From assembly GCA_021234535.1 (NCBI GenBank), contig CM037845.1, positions 10,284,143-10,348,142 on the forward strand: a stretch of 64,000 bases of DNA, given 5' to 3'. A program made the position numbers and the translations under genes. Under the pieces are notes generated by a model. The model saw only the letters and a program-made list of their open reading frames with translations, was not told the origin of the DNA and did not search any database. Shown one piece after another: positions 12,401 to 21,400 of the stretch; the first letter of the stretch is position 1, and each line of letters opens with the position of its first letter. This stretch comes from Stichopus chloronotus. Its lineage: Eukaryota > Echinodermata > Holothuroidea > Aspidochirotida > Stichopodidae.

Positions 12401-15400
12401 AGGTAAGGGGAGCAGGAGTCACTGTGAAAATTGACTTGAAGATGAACTAATCATTCTGCACTGTGAAGCAGGAAGGGATGATAGAAACATAGTGTGTGTC
12501 GTTGAGGTTTGAACCGAAAGTGACACGTTTGATCTGAAGCAGGGGAGAAGTGCGATATTTGCTCGGTATTATGGGTCACTAAAAAGAAGAGAGTTATTGT
12601 TTTGTGTAACGATATTTTCCCGGGGAGGGGGTGGGGGGAAGCAAACACACTGGTTCTTGCTTTAATTTAGCAATAGTCTCGAAAGGGAGCGTGGATAGAC
12701 CCCATATTCATTATGTGTAATTTCAGTATTTAAATTTGTGTCAACCTCAATTACTTCAAATTTCTGAATTTGATAAATAGGGAACAAGGAGACAGTAGGT
12801 TTCAGGTGAAATTTAAATAAAGGAGATAGCAGAAACGAGTTATTCTGCAGTTAAAAAGGTCATGTTTTTTTTTTTTTCTCAATTTTGTTCATTGCAGATA
12901 GGTTATACATGGTTCAGAAGTGTCCAGTCTTGGTGCAGGAGATGATCAACACCGCCAATCAGATAACTGCCTGGCAGAAATACCAGCGAGGAGGTGAGTT
13001 TTAGATGACTGTCGGCGTGAGAAACCCCCTTCGGAATATGAGGTATGTTAAGTGCGCTTCGAAGTGCAAGTCGGGAATGACGGAAACACATGCTGTAGGC
13101 ACACGATGCTCTTCTGACCAATCAGCTGCTACTCTTCTAAATACTCTTCTAAACAACCATATCTAATCATATTTAGTGGTACATTCCTATTGCCACATAC
13201 ATATATGATATATAATTCCTGTAACAACAAAATAAGAGGTTTTGAATCATGGATGGGATACAAGTAAATTGTATCTCTTCATGAACTCTCAGGTGGGATT
13301 TATAGATAGAAATAACCCAAATGAAGAGAGTAGAAAGTCAATATGCATGAGGTATTAATACCAGAACTCATTCAGTGTGTCACCGATAGCGGTTCTCCGT
13401 CGTCACTGAAAGTTTGCAGTTTCCTCTGCCAGTCTCACCCTGACCGGGTCTTACCTTTCATCCTCAGCAGCAGCGCCAAACAAATGCCCTAGGCTGGGAA
13501 CGGTCGAGAACATAATGAAAATAACACCGATGCTGGTCCAGGCGACCAGAGAGAAGGACAGCCTCCTGCAGCTGCCTCACTTCACCTGAGGATACGGTCA
13601 AGATCTGCAAGTCAAGAAAGGTATCTCAGGGATTAATGTCTTCACTTGTACACATACACACACCCTCACAGATACACCCTGACACATACTCAGAAATATG
13701 CATATACCTGTTTTTACAGTTATTGTATCATTTTTTTTTTTTGCATTCCTTTGTAATTGAACTCCATTTTTCTTCTGTTATTTGTGCAGACTGCAGATAA
13801 ACTGAGTCAATACGTACAACAGAAAAAGTGTTTTTGGGTGTGCTGAGTTTCGTTATCTGTCCATGTCAAGCATTTAATGTTATTCTTCATATATAGATGT
13901 TATCTTTAGTAGAGTCTTGATACAGAGCAGTGGTCTGCTCTAAGTATTTGAATTTGGGAGGGAACGTCCCTCTCTATCAATCATTAGGGGACAATTTGTG
14001 CAAAATTGTGCTATTCATTCTTGAAACACGTTTTACAATGGATTGCCTAATTCCAACTGATGGTAGTGTGGGTTTTATTTATTCACATCCTTGGTGGGTT
14101 TCCCACTTACCTTCTTTATTGCCGTCTAAAGTTGACAATAAAGGTTGAAGACAACTGCACACTGGATTCAGTACACCTCACAAATTAGTACATGTTTATT
14201 ACATACAAAATGAATCAGTTTAGGGCAGGCTGTGACTGCCTTATGGTATTATTTTTGAGGTATTTTGTAGGCAGTGAGTTTTTTTGGCATTTCAAGTTCA
14301 TCATGCTTCTTTGTGTATTTGGCGAGGAATGTTCTTCCCTGATTGTAATTCTGGGAGGGATACTCTCTTTTTCCTTTTTTTTTAGAATTCCCATTCCCTG
14401 AGATTCATGCAAACCCTTATAAAGCAGAGGGAACCTTAGAGATGATGGTAGTCAAACTGTTGCTACTGTGCAAAATATACAATTATTGAAATACCAGATG
14501 TTTTAGAAATTGTCCTTCAAGACAATTAAAGTGATATACAAAGATAAAAAGTAAATTAGAACAGGAGTACCTCATTTTTAAGTCGCTCTTCTTTCCTGTC
14601 ACCTCAGCGTAACGTGAAGACGGTGCAGCAGTTTGCAAGGTTGAGAGACTCAGAAAGAAGGTAAAACTTTATTTTAGAATCACTATTGATGAAGGAGATT
14701 AAATCCATAAGTGTATGTCGTATCAATTTTACGTCAACTGCTGGCCTTTAAAGGGATTGGAGGGTGATGAAAGTTGGTGTTTCATAAAAGTTAGAGAAAT
14801 ATTCTCTCTTTATTGGTGACCACCATAGCTCAGTAGCATGTTCCACTGGGAAGTTATGAATTTTTAAAGAAACATCTATTTCCAAAGGGTACATTGCATG
14901 ATGGGAAATGTGTGATGTCATACAAGCACGACCACTCGAATGTCCTTTGCATGTCCTTATAATTTTGATAGTCATAAAAGAAACAGTACAGTAGTTCAAG
15001 AGACGTGACCTTAATTGCCACCATTTTTATTAAAGGTAAATCTACAATATGCCCAGTCTATAGTTGCACTGGTGTCAAATTTCAAGGTCTGCAAAGCACT
15101 TCAGTTTCCAAGAACTGCAAAGACATCTTGCAATAATTTGCCACTTTTAAATGGCATTTTTATAACCTTGAGAGAAATTTTTTCTTGACCAGAAAAGCCT
15201 GTCTTTGAAACTGTAACATCTTGATTTAGGAATAGGACATTGGCATTGAGCTTGAAATGACTGCAGTGAAAAATAATTCTCTCTTATCTAAGAACTGATT
15301 CACTTGTCAGTGAAATATTCCCTTCAAAGCATCCCAAAATGGTTGATAGACCAATAGCCAAGCCTCACCAGTTGTGTCAATTTCTTTTTGATGTGTTTTG

Positions 15401-18400
15401 CTGTCATCGTTTTGCAGGTACATCCTTAAACTACCTGAGGAACAGTACCAGGATGTGCTCAATGTGTGTGCTGCGATGCCTGTCATGGACTCTGAGATCA
15501 AATTCCAAGGTAGGCCGGTGATCGATTCCCAAACAAGGAAGATAAGCGAGTGATGTCATAAAATACATCATTATCCAGAAGTTAATAAAAATTTTTGATG
15601 ACCTTGACCCTAAATTGGTAGCATGGCATAATTATTCTGTAGAATTTTGTGCCCTTTCTAAAATTCTGTCAGTATTCTTTTTCCTGCATGATGGGAGCAT
15701 GAATGTCATGTTTCTTCACTTGCAGAGGTCACAGTTTGGTTTCAATTATTACAGACCTGAATCAGTCGCTGGCTGGTTCCTTATTCCCTCTCACATCTTG
15801 GTCTTTTTGCCAAAGAGATAGTTTGTATATATTCTCACTGATACCGGTATTCGTAATGTAACTGCTTGTGTTGAGATGACTGCTGTTTGTGTGATTTAAT
15901 GCATCACCCCATTTTGTCAAATGGTATCAGTTTTGTGGTGTTCCATGACACGTACCACCTGAAGTTCTTTGTATGCTTTACACTAGATGGAATTTCTAGC
16001 CCACTTACTTAACGGAGAGGAAGATCTCAGCTTTTTCTTGTTGGAATGCTTCTTCACTTAGCCTTAATACAGTATCAGTCTTCATGATCATCAAGGAGTG
16101 GTTTATCACTTCAGACTTGCAGTGAAAACAAAAAATGACCATGTGCTGATGTCCACAACATCTGGTCAAGCATTGTGAAATAAAGGGAAACAAGTCATGT
16201 GATACAAATGAATGTGAAACACAATTTTTTGGAAGTTATTTCATGAAAGAAACAGCTGCCAAGCATTTGCATAAAGAGATGTATTCCTGATGTCCTTATT
16301 CCTCAGTCATCGCTGACGAAGACACCACCAAAATCACAGCTGGTTGCCTAGTAACGGCTACTGTGACACTGAAGAGAACCCCACTGGAGGTAAAACGAAA
16401 TAGCTTCATGGCTAGAAATAAATTAGCCTCTCCATCCCTCTAAGTATCTCTTTCTCATGACTTGCACTTGTTTGTTTGTTCAATTACCTCTTACTTTGTG
16501 TCTCAAGAGGAATTCTCCACAGGCGGTTCTCACGTCTTTTAAAAAATATGTAGACAAATTTTCATGCAATTGACTGTTCTTACTTTCTGGAAATTTCTCT
16601 GAAAATTTGGATAACAAATTATTTTAGTCAGTATCCATAGCAACCAGTTGTGATGTAGTACAGATGAATCCGGTTTCTTTATTGTTACTGATATAGTTGC
16701 CCAATATGGGTTACAGTGTTGTTATGATCTAGTATTTGATGATGAAACCTTAGTCTTCCAAAAACGAGAAAATCTTTTACTGAAAGTAGATAATCATGAG
16801 GTTTTGCTGGAAACAGTTCGCTGAAAGAATTTTTGCATTGTAAAATTCTCTGCCAAGAACACAAAAAGTTCAAAAAAGGAAAGAACCATTTGCAAGTCCT
16901 GTGCCTCTCGTAGCCATCTGTGATGGCTGACAATTTCCAGGCTTGTACTGAGGCCCAACCTTCAAAGCAGTGGCATTTTACAATTAAGGAAATTTCTACC
17001 TGGAAAATTACTATGCTTAACAGATGGAATTTTAAAAAGAAGTCTGATATATTACATTTAATTTGTTTGTTGGTCAAGAATTCCTTTAAAATTTTCTGTA
17101 GTTATACTTGGATATTTGAAGTATCAGAGCTGAAAAACTGTCCTGCTAGAACCAAAACATAGGTCTATTAAAGTCACATGTCACACAATTTATGTGGTTA
17201 TAGCTCTCAATGTTAGCAAACATTTCAATGGTTGCTGTGGTTTCAAAACCACAAGTCAGTGCAGTTAAGAAAAGGTAAAAGCTGATTACAATTGTGGGTC
17301 ATTCTGCTTTTAAAGTTGTGCCCTTTTTAAAAAGAAGATTGCACAACGTAAAACGACAGAAATAATTAAGGAGTATTTCGACACTTGAACTTAACACCAT
17401 TGAAACTATTTTGAGATGCAACTCATTAGTAAGCTGAATAAGGTAAGAACTTTAATAAATTTTAGAAATGTTGAAATGTTAAAATTGGATCTGTTTTTGT
17501 CACAGGTTAATTTTGATGAAGAAAATCAACAGCCAAATGGAACAGCCAAAGCCAAAGATGCTGTACTACCAGAGGAGGAAATCAAGGTGTGTTTGTAAAT
17601 TCAAGGGATTATTGACCCCTAAACATAAATCCTTCAGTACCTTCTGAGTTTTCTTGAGTTCCCTTGCATGACTGAAATAAAGTTGTGTTCTGTTCTAAGG
17701 GCCATAACTGGTATTCTTGTGCTGGAGACATTAGCGTAATACTGTAATTTTTACCCGTCTCTACACAGAGTATGCTGCAAGGGAAAATTCAGAACCTTCG
17801 GTAGTTTTACACATACGTGGTATTTGTGTTTCAGTGAATCATGGAAATTTGCTGGTTGTGCTAACAATGTATGGATAAGTTTGTAAAGTTCTTGATCATA
17901 TTTTGTTATGTCAAGTCCCAAACAATTTAAAGTGTTTCCCCTCACGCATTCATATCTACAGTTTCCACTCTACAAGGGATTTCCCTTTGATCAGATTCTT
18001 ATGAAGTATTGTAATTCTTTCGTTCCTCCTCTCCCCCCATCTTTCTTCCCCACACTTAAGCAAAGCGAGTCTCCGGTAGCGTCGAAGAAGAAGCAGCCAG
18101 ACTGGGCCATCGGCAAGAAAAAGAAGAAACCTGCTCCGGCCCAGCAGCAGAAGAACAAGAAGGGCAAGAAGAAGAAGGGAGCGGTACCTCCGGCAGCTGG
18201 CGACAAGAAAGAGAAAGATGAAGGGAAAGAAAAAGAGGAAGAAAATGTAAGATGGAGAAAAATTAAATTTGATTTTGATTTCAATTTGATTTTGTCATGG
18301 AAATCCATGATAAAAGATTTTGCTACTCTTTTTTTTGTTCACCCACCTTCTTTGTTTGTTGGTGGAGGGAAGTCGGTCCTGCAATTATCACAAGCAGACA

Positions 18401-21400
18401 GAAAGCCCCCTGTAGAAACTGTACAGATTGTACATCAATATTATCAAAGGACTTTGTGTACTGTACATGTTGAGGCACTTCAACTGGAGTTTGCCCTGAT
18501 TGCTGGATTTGTTGGATGGTAGTTGCATCTTAGTGCAAGCAGACCTTGAAAATATTCCATATTCCCACACAATATTCAATATTTCATCGAACTGGGTGAA
18601 CTGTTTGACGGGATGAAAACAGTTTTTCTCGAAGTGGCAAGTATAAGAGTTTTTTTCAGATTGTCACAAGTTTAAGATGTTGTGAAATGAGCTACATTTT
18701 TGTTTCCAGTGTTCCGTCTCTCAGACTGAACTTTTCTAGTCTGGTCTCTTTTTGAAAATACAAAGCAAAATAGAGGAGGAAAAAAAAGTTCCAGGAAGAA
18801 TGAGAAAGTAGTGACAATGTCGTAAGGGTTGGGTCAGTTTACGTCTCTGGGTGACTCTTGTTTCAATTACCTATTGAGACACACAGATGTCGGATGTGGT
18901 GGACAGCTTTCATTTTGCACATAGTCAGTTCATGGTTTGCGATGCCCCATATTTTTGCAATTCTTATCAAATGAGAGTTTTCTCATCATCTAGAGTTACA
19001 CATGTTTTCTCACAGTGTCTTGGCTTTCCATTGCAGAAAGAGGAGGAAGTTAGTAAGAACTCAGACAGCGAACCAGAGAGCGACATTGAGGAGGACAGGA
19101 AAGACGATCTGAGGTGAGTGCTTGTGCGTTCGTCGTCAGTGATGCAGTCGTTTTGGCAGCCAATCCTCTTGGGGTATTTCAGATTTTGATGACTTCTTGT
19201 GGTCATTAACACTAATCACTGATAATAGGTCTGCTAATTGTGTCAGGGAAAGTCAATGGGAGACAAGTTGTTCTTACACCAGAATGAAGACTTTCTGGTA
19301 GAAAGGTGATGTTGGAAAATTGGAAGAAGTTATTCCAAGATCACTCTCTCTATCTATGCACCTGGGAGGGATGGCAAATGCAGGATGCAGCATACAAACA
19401 GAAAGTATTGCATCATGCAAACTTTGGCTTGTCCATCTCACCCTTTGTCATTCAGTGAGTATCAACTGTCTTCTTCGTCGGTAGTTCCTAGAGTTCTGAA
19501 TTTGCAAACTTTATTTCTTCCATTTATTCATATCAGTTTAATGCCATTTCATGTACAAATATTGCAACATATTGCTCAGCTACTAAACCATGTAACACAA
19601 TCAATGAAAGGTCAAATATTAACTACACTGCCTTTATTTGAAAAATAAAAAATAGAAGGAAAAAAACAGGAACTCTTGAAAAAGTGCAGGATGTTGGAGA
19701 AAGCATGTTGATCTTGTCCAAATTTCCTTTGTCCTTATTTTTTGGTGAGAAATTGGCCTTTTTTCATTCGAAAATTAATAGTGTCATTGATAACTACCTC
19801 CATAAATTTCTGTTCCTCTCTACACCCGGCTTTCGGTATGATGGTTTGTTCTCCTCTGACCCTTGTTGCAGTGATGGTAACAGCGACGCGGACGTCGAGA
19901 GCGACGACGAACAATGGGAGGAACTACAAGCTGGCATGCCAAGGAAAGAGAAGGTTCTTGAAGGGAGGTCCAAGGAATCTCATGAAGTTCATTGTCCTTA
20001 CTTTCCTGCCGTGAGTGTAACCCCCCATGTCCCTCTCCACCATTCCAGTAGCTGCTCGAGGTTTCACCGGTGCCCGTGAAGATGGCTCTGTTCATCTCCA
20101 GGATAAAGAGAAAGTCCTGTCACACTTTAGGAGGAATATGTTTAGACATTCGTCATGCTTAAAATGTTGTTGAATTTAAAAAGAAGTTTAAACTGGTTCA
20201 AACTTACATGTGAAACACATGAACTCTGCTCCACTGTACTTGCTCAGCTAAGCATTTTAACAGTCAATCTTAATACAAGAAAATGACAAAATTATCCTAC
20301 ATTATAATAATGCAGAACATTAACACAAGCATAATAAAGCTTTCCATTTACTTCAAAAGAAAAAACACAATGCTGTTTGATTTATTTTTATGTCACGGTT
20401 TTGGTGTCCTGTTTACACGTGAAACATGACAGTCTATTGTGACATGAAGTCTGAATGCAAGAAGTAAAAATGTTTGGTTGTATATTGTTTGAAATGTACC
20501 AACAGATAGATGTATCTGAAGTAGTATTGGTAAATTAACTGCAAATCTTCTTACAAAATCTGTTGTAAGAAAATGTCACAATGTAAATGGGACACCAAAC
20601 ACCATTGGTTCCCTTACTTATGGAATGACTCATGGATGTAAGCCGTGTATTTACATGTTTTCATCGCTCCCTTGACAAATAGTTGCAGTGAGCAATTTTC
20701 ACGTTATGCGTTTTTTTTTTTCTTTCCTACCTCCGTGCAGGAAAAACAAGAGTGGTGGTGGGTGTATATTGCTGACAGGAAAAACTTGAAGTTCATAACA
20801 GCACCCACAATGGTCTATGACCTGAAAGATGAAAAAGAGGTAGTGTAAATTGTTTCTATTTTTATAATCTGAGGTGTACCATAACATGTAATGAGGTATG
20901 CTGTCACATGTACTTAATTGCAAAATCACATGCACTGTGGTATGCTATCACATGTGCTGAGCTGTAGTATCACCTGTGACTGGTGTCACCTGTAACAAGT
21001 ACTGAGCTTTTCTGTCACATGTGAGGTATGCTTTCACATGTTTTGAGCTGTGCTGCCACGTTTTCAGGTTTGCCATCACATGAACCCAGTTGTCAGCTGT
21101 TCTGAGGTGCTTCATATCATATAAACCGAGGTCTATCACAAGATGGACCGAACTGAGCCATACTAGAGGCCAGCTTGTGCAGTCCAGAAGGCAATGTGAA
21201 TGTGTGTGTCCTCTTCTCTTTCCCTAAAATCTGTACTGCACCTAATCGAGTTGAAAGATGCAAAAAACGAAAAACTTGGTTTAGATGCCACAAAGTAGGT
21301 GGCATTGCCTTAACCATGATGTGTTGTAAACACCACAAGGGTGTCATCCGTCCTTACCAAGGGGAGTGCTAACCAGCTCTCCTTTTCTAACAACACAAAA

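Larger units (their letters stand above)
14661..17505 (+). other. SEC63 introns 13-15 (around exons 14 and 15)
   Basis: Apart from exons 15418-15509 and 16307-16389 nothing is recognised. Segments such as 14750-15000 look like old interspersed repeat but have no second copy in this window. Confidence 0.4.
17587..20740 (+). other. SEC63 introns 16-19 (around exons 17-19)
   Basis: Outside the three exons no gene or clear repeat was recognised. The long frame at 17908-18522 is exon 17 read into both flanking introns. Confidence 0.45.

Noticed and set aside
21175..21372. Small Cys/His-rich peptide (RCHKVGGIALTMMCCKHHKG) encoded by both tRNA-like elements
   Set aside because: The two copies are identical so coding constraint cannot be tested. 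The frame has no own start in copy 1, and the RNA folding explanation fits the whole block better.
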